Position numbers and translations under genes: made by a program
Source: Euzebya sp.
GTDB lineage: Bacteria; Actinomycetota; Nitriliruptoria; Euzebyales; Euzebyaceae
Direction: 5' to 3'
DNA length: 51,204 nucleotides
Assembly: GCF_964222135.1 (NCBI RefSeq)
Contig: NZ_CAXQBR010000086.1
Span: 1 to 51,204 of the forward strand
Notes under the pieces: generated by a model
Told to the model about the DNA's origin: nothing
The model's input: the letters and a program-made list of their open reading frames with translations, nothing else
Database searches by the model: none
Shown here: piece by piece, positions 39,512 through 48,009 of the stretch
Layout of the letters: each line of letters begins with the position of its first letter
Position numbering within the stretch: the stretch's first letter is position 1

Positions 39512-39526
39512 TGGGACCCGGTCCCA
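39512..39526 (+). promoter_or_regulatory. 15-bp palindrome before the substrate-binding-protein gene
   Basis: TGGGACC and GGTCCCA pair around one C, with further symmetric GAAGT/ACTTC flanks a few bases out. It lies 101 bases before the ATG. The half-sites recall the palindrome before the Liv-type operon, suggesting joint control. Confidence 0.45.
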
Positions 39527-39627
39527 GACGACTTCGCAGAGATATCCCATCCCCTCGTCCTACATCGGTAGTAGGTTGCACCCACGTGGCGGTGGAGGGA
39601 ACCGCCGGAACACAAGGAGCTCGAACG

Positions 39628-41076
39628 ATGAGGTTGCACTCGCGTTGGACCACGTTGGTCCTGATGCTCGCGCTGCTGTCGCTGCTCGCGACCGCCTGCC
39701 GCGGGTCCGATGACGACGGGGCGGAGGGCGGCGACGCCGATGCCACGGAGGACACCGCCGCCGAGGAGGAGGAGCCGGCCGAGGAGGAGCCCGCCCCCAC
39801 CGAGGAGGAACCCGCGGCCACCGAGGAGGAGCCCGCGGCCACCGAGGACGAGGGAGGGGAGGCGCCAGCCGGTGACGTCACCTTCGACGTGGGTGTGACC
39901 GAGGAGGCCTGCCCCGACGCGGTCAACCCCGACAACGGCTGCATCTACCTCGGGACGCTGTCAGACCTGACCGTCGGGCCCTTCGCCGCGCTGGCCGTGC
40001 CGATCACCGACGCGCAGGCCGCGTTCTGGAACCGCGTGAACGAGGAGGGCGGCGTCGGCGGGTTCGACGTCAACGTCAGCGAGTACGTCCGCGACAACCA
40101 GTACAGCCCGGACGTCCACTCCCAGCTGTACGAGGAGATCAAGGGCGAGGTCCTGGCGCTGGCCCAGACCCTCGGCTCCCCCACCACCTTCGCGATCCTC
40201 GACGACATGGAGGCGAACGACGTGGTCGGGGCCCCGGCGTCGTGGACCTCCGCGTGGCTGTTCAGCGACGTCATCGTCGAGTCCGGTGGCACCTACTGCG
40301 TCGAGTCGATGAACGGCCTCGACTACCTCGCGAACGAGGGGGGTGCGGAGATCGGCACGGTCATGGCCGTCCACTACCCCGGTGACTACGGCGACGACGG
40401 CGCGGCCGGGGCCCGCATCTGGGCCGAGCAGAACGGCGCGGAGTTCATCGACGTGCCGAGCACGCCAGGCCAGGACAACCAGGGCGAGGCGATCGGCCAG
40501 ATCGTCGGGCAGTCGCCCGACGCGGTCATCATCACCACCGGTCCGGCCGAGGCCGGCACGCTGGTCGGCCAGGCGGCCGCCCAGGGCTTCCAGGGCCGCT
40601 TCATCTTCAACGGCCCCGCCTGGAACCCGGCGCTGCTGCAGTCCCCGGCCGCACCCGCGGTCGAGGCGCAGGTGATCGTCGCCGGTCCGTGGCAGCCGTT
40701 CGAGTCCGACACGCCGGGCCACCAGGCGATGCGCGACGCGCTCGGCGACGTCGAGGGCAACGACGGCTACACCTCGGGGTGGGCGTGGTCCTACCCGCTG
40801 CTGGCCGTGCTCGAGCAGGCCGCCGAGAACGGCGACCTGACCCGCGCCGGCCTCCGCGAGGCCATCAGCCAGATCACCGAGGTCGACTACGAGGGCATGC
40901 TGCCCGAGGGCGCCGGCAACCTGTCCGGTGACCCGAACGGGTCCGCGGTCCGGATCTCCTCCATCGGGACGCCCAGCACCGAGGTCGGCAGCGGCCTCGA
41001 GAGCACCGGCTTCTACGAGGGTGAGACCGCCGCCGCGTTCGAGTTCGGCGACGTCCCCTGCTACGAGGCCGGCTGA
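39628..41076 (+). CDS. Branched-chain-type ABC substrate-binding lipoprotein
   Basis: A 482-residue type I periplasmic-binding protein. Signal peptide with lipobox LLATAC (Cys22), a Glu-rich repetitive linker (EEEPAATEEEPAATE, about 45-75), then a LivJ-type two-lobe domain with YLGTLSDLTVGPFAALAVPITDAQAAFWNRVNEEGG (key G-P, Q-A-A-F-W-x-R-x-N-x-x-G-G) and VPSTPGQDNQGEAIGQIVGQSPDAVIITTGPAEAG. It should deliver ligand to the LivFGHM-like transporter just upstream. AAGGAG eight bases before the ATG sets the start. It has its own promoter region with a palindrome, and a strong hairpin follows. Confidence 0.92.
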   Translation: MRLHSRWTTLVLMLALLSLLATACRGSDDDGAEGGDADATEDTAAEEEEPAEEEPAPTEEEPAATEEEPAATEDEGGEAPAGDVTFDVGVTEEACPDAVNPDNGCIYLGTLSDLTVGPFAALAVPITDAQAAFWNRVNEEGGVGGFDVNVSEYVRDNQYSPDVHSQLYEEIKGEVLALAQTLGSPTTFAILDDMEANDVVGAPASWTSAWLFSDVIVESGGTYCVESMNGLDYLANEGGAEIGTVMAVHYPGDYGDDGAAGARIWAEQNGAEFIDVPSTPGQDNQGEAIGQIVGQSPDAVIITTGPAEAGTLVGQAAAQGFQGRFIFNGPAWNPALLQSPAAPAVEAQVIVAGPWQPFESDTPGHQAMRDALGDVEGNDGYTSGWAWSYPLLAVLEQAAENGDLTRAGLREAISQITEVDYEGMLPEGAGNLSGDPNGSAVRISSIGTPSTEVGSGLESTGFYEGETAAAFEFGDVPCYEAG

Positions 41077-41103
41077 CCCGCCGACCGACCACCTGACCAC
41101 CGC

Positions 41104-41132
41104 GACGCCGTCCCCACACCGGGGGCGGCGTC
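41104..41132 (+). terminator. Hairpin after the substrate-binding-protein gene
   Basis: GACGCCG pairs with CGGCGTC, and the inner CCCC pairs with GGGG around a short ACACC loop, with a small internal mismatch. It lies 27 bases after the stop and 40 bases before glgC. Probably the terminator of the transport genes. Confidence 0.6.
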
Positions 41133-41159
41133 CGGCGTTGGAGGCCCAGGTCCCTGGGG

Positions 41160-41165
41160 TAGGGT
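41160..41165 (+). promoter_or_regulatory. Leaderless-type -10 (TAGGGT) for glgC
   Basis: TAGGGT ends seven bases before the glgC ATG and no separate ribosome-binding site is evident, so the mRNA probably begins at the start codon. Confidence 0.45.
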
Positions 41166-41172
41166 CCCGGCC

Positions 41173-42402
41173 ATGCGGAACTCGAAGGTCCTGGCCATGG
41201 TCCTCGCCGGCGGCGAGGGGAAGCGCCTCGCCCCCCTGACGCGGGACCGGGCGAAGCCGGCGGTCCCCTTCGCGGGGATGTACCGCATCATCGACTTCGT
41301 CCTGTCGAACCTGGTCAACGCGGACTTCACCCGCATCGTCGTGCTGACCCAGTACAAGAGCCACAGCCTGGACATCCACCTGAACCAGACGTGGCGGCTC
41401 TCGCCCCTCCTCGGCCACTACGTCACCCCGGTCCCGGCCCAGATGCGTCGTGGGAAGCACTGGTACGCCGGATCAGCTGACGCGATCTACCAGAACCTCA
41501 ACATCATCGGCGACGAGAAGCCCGACCACGTCATCGTGTTCGGCGCCGACCACATCTACCGGATGAACCCGCGGCAGATGCTGCGCCAGCACATCGAGTC
41601 CGGCGCCGGCGTCACGGTCGCCGGCATCCGGGTCCCCCTCGACGAGGCGACGGCGTTCGGCGTGATCGAACCGGCGGAGGACGGCCGGAGGATCGCCGGG
41701 TGGCTCGAGAAGCCCGACGACCCGCCGCCCACGAACGACGACCCGGAGATGGCGTACGCCTCGATGGGGAACTACATCTTCTCGACCGACGCGCTGGTCG
41801 AGGCCGTCCGCCGGGACGCGAAGGACGAGGGGTCCGACAACGACCTCGGCGGCGACATCATCCCCTACCTCGTCGACAAGGGCGAGGCGGCGGTCTACGA
41901 CTTCTCCGCCAACTCCTGGCCCGGTCAGACCGATGCGGACAAGGGCTACTGGCGCGACGTCGGGACCATCCGCGCCTACATGGACGCCTCCCTCGACCTG
42001 GTCAGCATCAACCCGACGCTGAACCTCTACAACGAGCGCTGGCCGATCCTCACCTGGATGCCCCCGCGGGCGCCCGCCAAGTTCGTCCACGCCGAGGAGG
42101 ACCGGACCGGGCGGGCGGTCAACTCGATGGTGTGCCCCGGCGTGGTCGTGTCCGGCGGCAGCGTGTCCGGCAGCATCCTGTCTCCCGGCGTCCACGTGCA
42201 CAGCTTCTCCGAGGTCACCGACTCGGTGCTGATGCACGGCGTCAACGTCGGCCGCCACGCGATCATCCGCAACGCGATCATCGACAAGAACGTCAACGTC
42301 CCCGCGGGGGCCCGCATCGGCGTCGACCTCGAGGCCGACCGCGAGCGCTTCACCGTCACCGACGACGGCATCGTCGTGATCGGCAAGAACACCAGGCTGT
42401 AG
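41173..42402 (+). CDS. glgC: Glucose-1-phosphate adenylyltransferase
   Basis: A 409-residue ADP-glucose pyrophosphorylase, the committed enzyme of glycogen synthesis. Nucleotide-binding [26 protein letters not shown] at the start (key G-G-x-G-x-R-L-x-P-L-T and K-P-A-V-P), [30 protein letters not shown], and WLEKP are present, with a C-terminal left-handed beta-helix of hexapeptide repeats (about 295-405). Full length for the family. It stands alone; no other glycogen gene is in the window. Confidence 0.95.
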   Translation: MRNSKVLAMVLAGGEGKRLAPLTRDRAKPAVPFAGMYRIIDFVLSNLVNADFTRIVVLTQYKSHSLDIHLNQTWRLSPLLGHYVTPVPAQMRRGKHWYAGSADAIYQNLNIIGDEKPDHVIVFGADHIYRMNPRQMLRQHIESGAGVTVAGIRVPLDEATAFGVIEPAEDGRRIAGWLEKPDDPPPTNDDPEMAYASMGNYIFSTDALVEAVRRDAKDEGSDNDLGGDIIPYLVDKGEAAVYDFSANSWPGQTDADKGYWRDVGTIRAYMDASLDLVSINPTLNLYNERWPILTWMPPRAPAKFVHAEEDRTGRAVNSMVCPGVVVSGGSVSGSILSPGVHVHSFSEVTDSVLMHGVNVGRHAIIRNAIIDKNVNVPAGARIGVDLEADRERFTVTDDGIVVIGKNTRL

Positions 42403-42440
42403 CGCCTACGGCGCCGCCGGCCCCGGACGGGCGTGGACCG

Positions 42441-43382
42441 TCAGTGCGCGGCGACCCCGTCGCCCCGGCGGGACGTCCAGGCCTGCTGGGCGGCGACCAG
42501 CGGGATGCCGACGATCAGGCCGAGGATGGCCGAGGCGATGGTGTTGACGATCCAGGCGAGGATCCCGCCGGCGCCGTCGACGGCCTCGCGGATCGCCTCC
42601 TCCCAGCCGTGCACCAGGTCGTACGGGGCGTGGAACCCGAGCTCGTCGAGGCCGATCAGCTCGATGTGCCCGCCGACCCACAGCATGGCGGCGGTGCCGA
42701 TGATGGACAGGGCGGTCAGGACGCGCGGCATCGCCGTCACGAGCGAGCGCCCCAGCCTCGCCGACGCCCCCTCCCCGGAGGAGGCCAGCCGCACGCCGAC
42801 GTCGTCCATCTTCACGATCAGGGCGACCGCGCCGTAGACCACGACGGTGATGGCGATCGCGACGATGACGAGGATCGCGAGGCGGCTGAGGAACCCCTCC
42901 TCGGCCACCTCGTTGAGGGCGATGACCATGATCTCAGCCGACAGGATCAGGTCGGTGCGGATCGCCCCGGCGACGACGGTGTCCTCCGACGGGGGCTCGT
43001 CTCCCTCCTCCCCGCCGTGCCCGTGCCCGCTGATCGCGCCCCAGATCTTGTGGACGGCCTCGTAGCACAGGTAGGCGCCGCCGACCATCAGGATCGGGGT
43101 CAGCAACCCGGGCAGGAACTCGCTGAGCAGCAGCGCGGCCGGGAGGATGATCAGCAGCTTGTTGCGGAACGACCCGACCGCGATCCGCTTGATGATCGGC
43201 AGCTCGCGCTCGGCTGCCAGGCCGTGGACGTACTGCGGGGTGACGGCGGCGTCGTCGATGACCACGCCGGCGGCCTTCGTCGCCGCCCGGCCGGCGGCGG
43301 CGCCCACGTCGTCGATCGAGGCCGCCGCCAGCCGCGCGAGGGCGGCGACGTCGTCCAGCAGGCCGAACAGCCCGCCGGCCAT
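42441..43382 (-). CDS. DUF808 family membrane protein (YedI-like)
   Basis: A 313-residue membrane protein. DUF808 signatures are MAGGLFGLLDDVAALARLAAASIDDV at the start (key L-D-D and A-S-x-D-D), a middle ALAAERELPIIKRIAVGSFRNKLLIILP region (key E-L-P-I-I-x-x-I-A-x-G-S-x-x-N-K), the TDLILSAEIMVIAL helix and a Gly/His-rich loop (GHGHGGEEG). Five to six membrane helices are predicted by eye. Function unknown. It is convergent with glgC and 63 bases from glpD on the same strand. Confidence 0.92.
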   Translation of the reverse strand: MAGGLFGLLDDVAALARLAAASIDDVGAAAGRAATKAAGVVIDDAAVTPQYVHGLAAERELPIIKRIAVGSFRNKLLIILPAALLLSEFLPGLLTPILMVGGAYLCYEAVHKIWGAISGHGHGGEEGDEPPSEDTVVAGAIRTDLILSAEIMVIALNEVAEEGFLSRLAILVIVAIAITVVVYGAVALIVKMDDVGVRLASSGEGASARLGRSLVTAMPRVLTALSIIGTAAMLWVGGHIELIGLDELGFHAPYDLVHGWEEAIREAVDGAGGILAWIVNTIASAILGLIVGIPLVAAQQAWTSRRGDGVAAH

Positions 43383-43445
43383 CAGCGGACCCCGCCGTCG
43401 GAGGGGGCGGGGGTGGGCACAGCAGCGCGGTCCATCGGGGGGAGG

Positions 43446-45179
43446 TTAACCGCTCGTCGGCGTGCTGGCGGCACCGGTGCGCACGTCCGGCGCGCCGAGC
43501 CGTGCGGCGTCCGCCGTGCGGTCGTCTGCCTGTGCCTGGGAGTCCCGCTCGGCCTCGACGCGGGCGCGGTAGTGCCACAGCTCCCGCTCGACGTCGTCGT
43601 CGTCCCACCCGAGCACCGGGGCGACCACGTCGATGACCGACTCGGCCGCGCGGATGCCGCGGTCGAAGGTCTCGATCGAGATCCGCGTGCGGCGGGTGAG
43701 CAGGTCGTCGAGGTGGAGCATCCCCTCCCACGCCGCTGCGTACCACGCCTCCACCAGCAGGTGGTCCGGGGCGCCGGGGATCGGCTCGGCCAGCTCCGGG
43801 CGGTCCGCGACCTCGTCGAGCAGCCGCGTGATCTCCGAGCCGTAGCGGCGCAGCAGGTGCTCGATGCGGGCCACGTGCAGGCCTGACGCGGTCGCCAGCG
43901 CCTCACGGCGGTTCCACATCGCGTGGTAGCCGTCCGCGCCGATCAGCGGCAGGTGGTCGGTGGGCGACGGCGGGACCGCGCGGTCCAGCCCGCGGGCGGC
44001 GGCGTCGACGGCGTCGGCCGCCATCACGCGGTACGTCGTGTACTTGCCGCCGGCGACGGTCAGCATGCCCGACACGCCCTGGACGACCGCGTGCTCGCGG
44101 GACAGCTTCGACGTGGCCTCGGACTCCCCCGACAGCAGCGGGCGCAGGCCGGCGTACACGCCCTCGACGTCCGCGCGGGTCAGCGGCACGTTCAGCCACT
44201 TGTTGGCCTCGCCGAGCAGGTAGTCGATGTCCGCGGCCGACGCCGCGGGATGGGCCTTGTCGAGCTCCCAGTCGGTGTCGGTCGTCCCGATGATCCAGTG
44301 GCGGGTGTGGGGCGGCGCCATCCACGGGATGACGAACAGCACGCTCGAGGCGGTGCGGGTGATGAAGCCCGCATCGGAGTGGATGCGGTCGCGCGGAACC
44401 ACCAGGTGGATGCCCTTGGACGCCCGGACCTTGATGCGCCCCCGCCCCACGAGGGACTGCACGTCGTCGGTCCACACCCCAGTCGCGTTGATCACCTGCC
44501 GGGCGCGGACGGTGAACTCGTCTCCGCCCTCGAGGTCGCGGACGACGGCACCGACCACCCGCTCGCCCTCGGTCGCGAGGTCCACCACCCGGGCGGAGTT
44601 GGCGATCAGCGCGCCGTGGCGCGCCGCGGTGCGGGCCACCGCGAGGGTGTGGCGGGCGTCGTCGACCTGCGCGTCGTGGTACCGGATGGCCCCGACGAGG
44701 GCCTCTGCTCGCAGGGACGGGGCGATCTCGAGGGTCTTGCGGCGGCTGAGGTGGCGGTGGCGCGGCATGCCCGTGCGGCCGGCCATCAGGTCGTACAGCG
44801 CGATGCCCGCGCCGACGTACGCGCGCTCCCAGACCGGGTGGGCGAGGGGGTAGAGGAACGGGATGGGCCGGACGAGGTGCGGGCACAGCCGGTCGAGCAT
44901 CAGCGTCCGCTCCCCCAGCGCCTCGTGCACCAGGGCGAAGTTGAGCTGCTCGAGGTACCGCAGGCCGCCGTGGATCAGCTTGCTCGACCGGCTGGACGTG
45001 CCCGCGGCGTAGTCCCGCGCCTCCACCAGCCCGACCGACAGGCCGCGGGAGGCCGCGTCGAGCGCGGTCCCGGCGCCCGTCACCCCTCCCCCGATGACGA
45101 GGACGTCGAGCTGCTCGGTGGCGAGGCGGCGCAGCGTCGCGCGGCGCACCTCCGGTGACAGGCGGCCGTCAGCGGGCAC
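43446..45179 (-). CDS. glpD: Aerobic glycerol-3-phosphate dehydrogenase
   Basis: A 577-residue FAD-dependent enzyme that oxidises glycerol-3-phosphate to dihydroxyacetone phosphate and passes electrons to the quinone pool. FAD-binding VIGGGVTGAGTALDAASRGL (28-47), the RSSKLIHGGLRYLE motif (about 65-78), GIHLVVPR, and a late GGKYTTYR block are present. The C-terminal DAO_C-type domain (about 410-545) is intact. I prefer the GTG at 45179 because GAGGTG lies four bases upstream; the GTG at 45191 gives four more residues. A 10-codon upstream ORF overlaps this start. Confidence 0.93.
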   Translation of the reverse strand: MPADGRLSPEVRRATLRRLATEQLDVLVIGGGVTGAGTALDAASRGLSVGLVEARDYAAGTSSRSSKLIHGGLRYLEQLNFALVHEALGERTLMLDRLCPHLVRPIPFLYPLAHPVWERAYVGAGIALYDLMAGRTGMPRHRHLSRRKTLEIAPSLRAEALVGAIRYHDAQVDDARHTLAVARTAARHGALIANSARVVDLATEGERVVGAVVRDLEGGDEFTVRARQVINATGVWTDDVQSLVGRGRIKVRASKGIHLVVPRDRIHSDAGFITRTASSVLFVIPWMAPPHTRHWIIGTTDTDWELDKAHPAASAADIDYLLGEANKWLNVPLTRADVEGVYAGLRPLLSGESEATSKLSREHAVVQGVSGMLTVAGGKYTTYRVMAADAVDAAARGLDRAVPPSPTDHLPLIGADGYHAMWNRREALATASGLHVARIEHLLRRYGSEITRLLDEVADRPELAEPIPGAPDHLLVEAWYAAAWEGMLHLDDLLTRRTRISIETFDRGIRAAESVIDVVAPVLGWDDDDVERELWHYRARVEAERDSQAQADDRTADAARLGAPDVRTGAASTPTSG

Positions 45180-45201
45180 GGGGCACCTCACGCAGCTGCA
45201 T
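45169..45201 (-). CDS. Possible 10-residue leader ORF overlapping glpD
   Basis: ATG at 45201 begins a frame encoding MQLREVPRAR and a stop at 45169-45171. It overlaps both possible glpD start codons in another frame. A -10-like TAGGCT (minus strand, 45215-45210) ends eight bases before this ATG, as if the mRNA starts here. It could couple or limit glpD translation, or be chance. Confidence 0.3.
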   Translation of the reverse strand: MQLREVPRAR

Positions 45202-45225
45202 GCGCCCGCAGCCTAGCCACGCCCG

Positions 45226-45822
45226 TCACGCGGCGGTGAGGACGTCACCCAGGTAGGTCTCCCACTCCGGGCGGACGGTCCCGACCGCGACGACCATCCA
45301 GAAGGCGGCCTTCGGCGCGAACGGCCGGCGGGTGAGGGACATCCCCGCCTCGCCGGGCGTGCGATCGCCCTTCTTCGAGTTGCACCGCATGCACGCGGCG
45401 ACCACGTTCTCCCACTCGTGCGCGCCGCTGCGGCTCCGGGGGTGGACGTGGTCGATGTTCTCTGCGGGACGGCCGCAGTACTGGCACGTGTGGCCGTCGC
45501 GTATGAACACCCCGCGGCGGGTCAGCGTGGCGCGACGTCGGTACGGGACGCGGACGTAGCGCCGGAGCCTGACCACCGACGGGCTGGACATCTCCAGGTG
45601 CTCGCTGCGGTACAGGGTGCCCCCGACGTGGAGGATCTCGGCCTTGCCGGTGAGGGTCAGGACCAGCGCCCGGCGGGCCGGGACCACGCAGAGAGGCTCC
45701 ATCGAGGCGTTGAGGACCAGCGACTTCTGGGGCTCCGCTCCCCGCCGGCACGTGGCCGCGGGCGGCCCGATCCGCCCCGGGATGTCCGGGGAGGTGGGTG
45801 GCGGGGTGAGGAGCGCGCTCAA
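45226..45822 (-). CDS. HNH endonuclease domain protein
   Basis: About 198 residues. The conserved core LVLNASMEPLCVVPARRALVLTLTGKAEIL (key L-N-A-x-x-E-P-L-x-V-V) is followed by VRLRRYVRVPYRR and an HNH domain with two zinc CxxC pairs, CQYCGRP and CMRCNSKKGDRTP, around IDHVHPRSRSGAHEWEN. This is the widespread actinobacterial HNH family often linked to DNA repair; the target is unknown. The TTG at 45822 with GGAGGT just before it is my start choice. The first 35-40 residues are proline-rich and uncertain, and a shorter start is possible. Confidence 0.82.
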   Translation of the reverse strand: MSALLTPPPTSPDIPGRIGPPAATCRRGAEPQKSLVLNASMEPLCVVPARRALVLTLTGKAEILHVGGTLYRSEHLEMSSPSVVRLRRYVRVPYRRRATLTRRGVFIRDGHTCQYCGRPAENIDHVHPRSRSGAHEWENVVAACMRCNSKKGDRTPGEAGMSLTRRPFAPKAAFWMVVAVGTVRPEWETYLGDVLTAA

Positions 45823-45967
45823 GGGACCTCCGACCCCCTCGGCTGGTGCGCGAGCCCACCGGGCGGCGGGCTCGGACAGCGTCGCGGGCCGCGCCCAACG
45901 TACCCCGGTCGGGAGGGGGGAGCCATCAACAGCCGACGCCCCGCCCGGGTTCCCCGCGCAGCGGCCG

Positions 45968-46615
45968 TCAGGTGCGGTGGGCATCACCGAGCGCGGTCAG
46001 GTCCATCACGTCGAAGCCGGCGAGGCTGTTGATCGTGCTGCCCCAGACCAGCACGAGGCTGTCGAGTGCGGACTCCCGGTCGTAGGCGTCGCCGAGCACG
46101 AAGTGGCAGTACGCGAAGTGCTCGACCATGGCGGCCAGGGCGGCGGCGATCGACGCGGGCGGTGGCACCTGCCCGCGTCGGCCCGACACCAGCAGCACCC
46201 CCTCGACCTGCTCGGTGATCCGGTCGACGAAGCGCTGGCGCAGGTCGAGGTACAGCGCGCCGAACTCCGGGTCCTCCCGCGACGCCTGCATCCAGGTGTG
46301 CATGACGGGGGCGTCACCTTCGTAGGTGTCGAGGAACCCGCCGATGACCTTCTGGAGGGCGGTCTTGACGTCCTCGCCCTCCCACGGCTGGCTGACCAGC
46401 TCGATGAACGCCGCCATCGTGTCGGTCACCAGGTCGACGAGGACGGCGTTGCGGTTCTCGTAGTAGGTGTAGAAGGTGCCGTGGCTGACGCCGGCCCGCT
46501 CGGCGATGTCCTGCACCCGGGTGCCCTGCCAGCCGAGCTCGTCGAACGCCTCACGCGCCGCAGCCCGGAGGCGTTCACGCGTCCGGGCTGCACGAGACGT
46601 CTTGGCAGGTGCCAC
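45968..46615 (-). CDS. TetR-family transcriptional regulator
   Basis: A 215-residue regulator. The N-terminal helix-turn-helix (about 10-60) is RTRERLRAAAREAFDELGWQGTRVQDIAERAGVSHGTFYTYYENRNAVL, named by key G-V-S-x-G-T-F-Y-x-Y-Y-x-x-K-like pattern with N-R-N in place of K-E-A. The C-terminal helical ligand domain includes LDTYEGDAPVMHTWMQASREDPEFGALY and a late EHFAYCHFVLG helix. The GTG at 46615 is chosen by family length. A perfect 10-bp-arm palindrome 37 bases upstream suggests autorepression. It lies directly after the peptide transporter operon and may control it. Confidence 0.92.
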   Translation of the reverse strand: MAPAKTSRAARTRERLRAAAREAFDELGWQGTRVQDIAERAGVSHGTFYTYYENRNAVLVDLVTDTMAAFIELVSQPWEGEDVKTALQKVIGGFLDTYEGDAPVMHTWMQASREDPEFGALYLDLRQRFVDRITEQVEGVLLVSGRRGQVPPPASIAAALAAMVEHFAYCHFVLGDAYDRESALDSLVLVWGSTINSLAGFDVMDLTALGDAHRT

Positions 46616-46652
46616 GCAGCCGATCCTGCCAGTCCCCGAGCCGGCGGCCAAG

Positions 46653-46676
46653 GGACCTGACATGCGTGTCAGGTCC
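46653..46676 (-). promoter_or_regulatory. TetR operator, 24-bp near-perfect palindrome
   Basis: Arms GGACCTGACA and TGTCAGGTCC are exact complements around TGCG. It lies between the end of the dppF-like gene (46690) and the tetR start (46615), in the position expected for autoregulation. Confidence 0.75.
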
Positions 46677-46689
46677 GGCGCACGCCCGG

Positions 46690-48009
46690 TCAGGTCGACT
46701 CGCGGGGGACGATCCCGTGCAGGTGGCAGGCGACCATGCGCCCCTCGACGGGCTGGAGGGCGGGGGCCGGGCCGTCGCCGAAGCGCACGACGACGTCGCC
46801 GCCGTCGGTCGTGATGTCGGTCACGGCGGTGAAGATCCGGTGCTCCCCGGTGGTGCGGAGCGACTCGAGGAGCGCGAGCAGGTCGCGGTCCTCTCCGGCG
46901 GTGAACCGGGCGGTGTGCCGGTCGACCTCGACGGCGGTCAACGGGCCCGTCGCGGCGATCTCCCGCTCGAAGGTCGCCACGTCGGTCTCGGTCCAACGCC
47001 GCTCGAGGAAGTCGACAAGGTCCGCGCCCTCCCAGCCGCACGGCTCGAACCCGCGGGGGCACCGGGGGTGGAACTGGCACCCGGCCGGCGGATCGAGCGC
47101 ATCGGGGATCTCACCGACCGGCAGCTGCTTGTCACGGCCCTTCCGGGAGGGGTCGGGCAGGGGCACGGCGCCGAGCAGCGCGTCGGTGTAGGGGTGCTGG
47201 GGATCATCGTAGATCGCCGCCGCGTCGCCCCACTCGACCAGCTCACCCAGGTACATGATCCCGATCTGGTCGCACACGAACCGGCCGCTGGTCAGGTCGT
47301 GGGTGATGTACAGGTAGGTCAGGCCGAGCTGCTCCTTCAGGTCGAGCATCAGCTCGAGCACCTTCGCCCGGACGCTCATGTCGAGCGCGGCGACCGGCTC
47401 GTCCGCGACGACCAGCTCCGGCTCGGTGATCAGCGTGCGGGCGATCACCACCCGCTGCTTCTGGCCGCCGCTCACGTCCTCGGGGTAGGTGTCGAGGTAG
47501 CGCTCGGCGGGGGTCAGACCGCAGCGCTCCAGCATCTCGGCCACACGGCGGCGGACCTCGGCGCGGTCGGTGGCGATGCCGTGGATCCGCAGGGGGTGGC
47601 CGACGCCCTGGACGATCGTCATCGCCGGGTTCAGCGACGCGTTCGGGTCCTGGAACACCATGCCCATCCGGCGGCGCAGCGGTCGGAACTCCCGCTCGGG
47701 GATGGCGGCGAGGTCGATGCCGCGCCACCACACATGGCCGGCGGTGGCCGGGGCCAGGCCCAGGATGGTGCGGCCGAGCGTCGTCTTGCCCGACCCCGAC
47801 TCGCCGACCAGGCCGAAGATGTCGCCCTTGCGGAGGTCGAACGTGACGTCGTCGACGGCCTTCACGACCTGGGGCGCACCCCGGCGGAACAGGCCGCCGC
47901 CCTGGCCGAAGTGGGTCTGGAGCCCGCGGACGCGCAGCAGGATGCCGTCCTCCTCGGTCGTGTCACGTCCGGCCAGGTCCTGGTCGGCCAGGGCGGTCCT
48001 CTCGCTCAT
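46690..48009 (-). CDS. Peptide ABC transporter ATPase (DppF/OppF-like)
   Basis: A 439-residue ATPase, longer than typical DppF (about 330) owing to a C-terminal extension of roughly 90 residues. Walker A GESGSGKTT (about 70-78), Q-loop MVFQDPNASLNP, signature VSGGQKQRVVIARTL, Walker B LVVADEPVAALD, and the oligopeptide-ATPase C-terminal block CQFHPRCPRGFEPC (iron-sulfur-type cysteine pattern). The extension has a second short beta-rich region ending VEGRMVACHLHG, which resembles a detached CxLH-type closing segment. The ATG overlaps the DppD stop (ATGA). Confidence 0.9.
   Translation of the reverse strand: MSERTALADQDLAGRDTTEEDGILLRVRGLQTHFGQGGGLFRRGAPQVVKAVDDVTFDLRKGDIFGLVGESGSGKTTLGRTILGLAPATAGHVWWRGIDLAAIPEREFRPLRRRMGMVFQDPNASLNPAMTIVQGVGHPLRIHGIATDRAEVRRRVAEMLERCGLTPAERYLDTYPEDVSGGQKQRVVIARTLITEPELVVADEPVAALDMSVRAKVLELMLDLKEQLGLTYLYITHDLTSGRFVCDQIGIMYLGELVEWGDAAAIYDDPQHPYTDALLGAVPLPDPSRKGRDKQLPVGEIPDALDPPAGCQFHPRCPRGFEPCGWEGADLVDFLERRWTETDVATFEREIAATGPLTAVEVDRHTARFTAGEDRDLLALLESLRTTGEHRIFTAVTDITTDGGDVVVRFGDGPAPALQPVEGRMVACHLHGIVPREST

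Noticed and set aside
41700-43886. Long plus-strand open frame of 728 codons
   Set aside because: It crosses glgC, DUF808 and glpD in other frames; the translation is low-complexity Arg/Gly/Asp/Val with no domains.
25966-46676. Shared TGTCAGGTC between the element ends and the TetR operator considered as a common binding site
   Set aside because: Only nine bases are shared, the surrounding sequence differs, and nothing links the two. Kept only as a remark.
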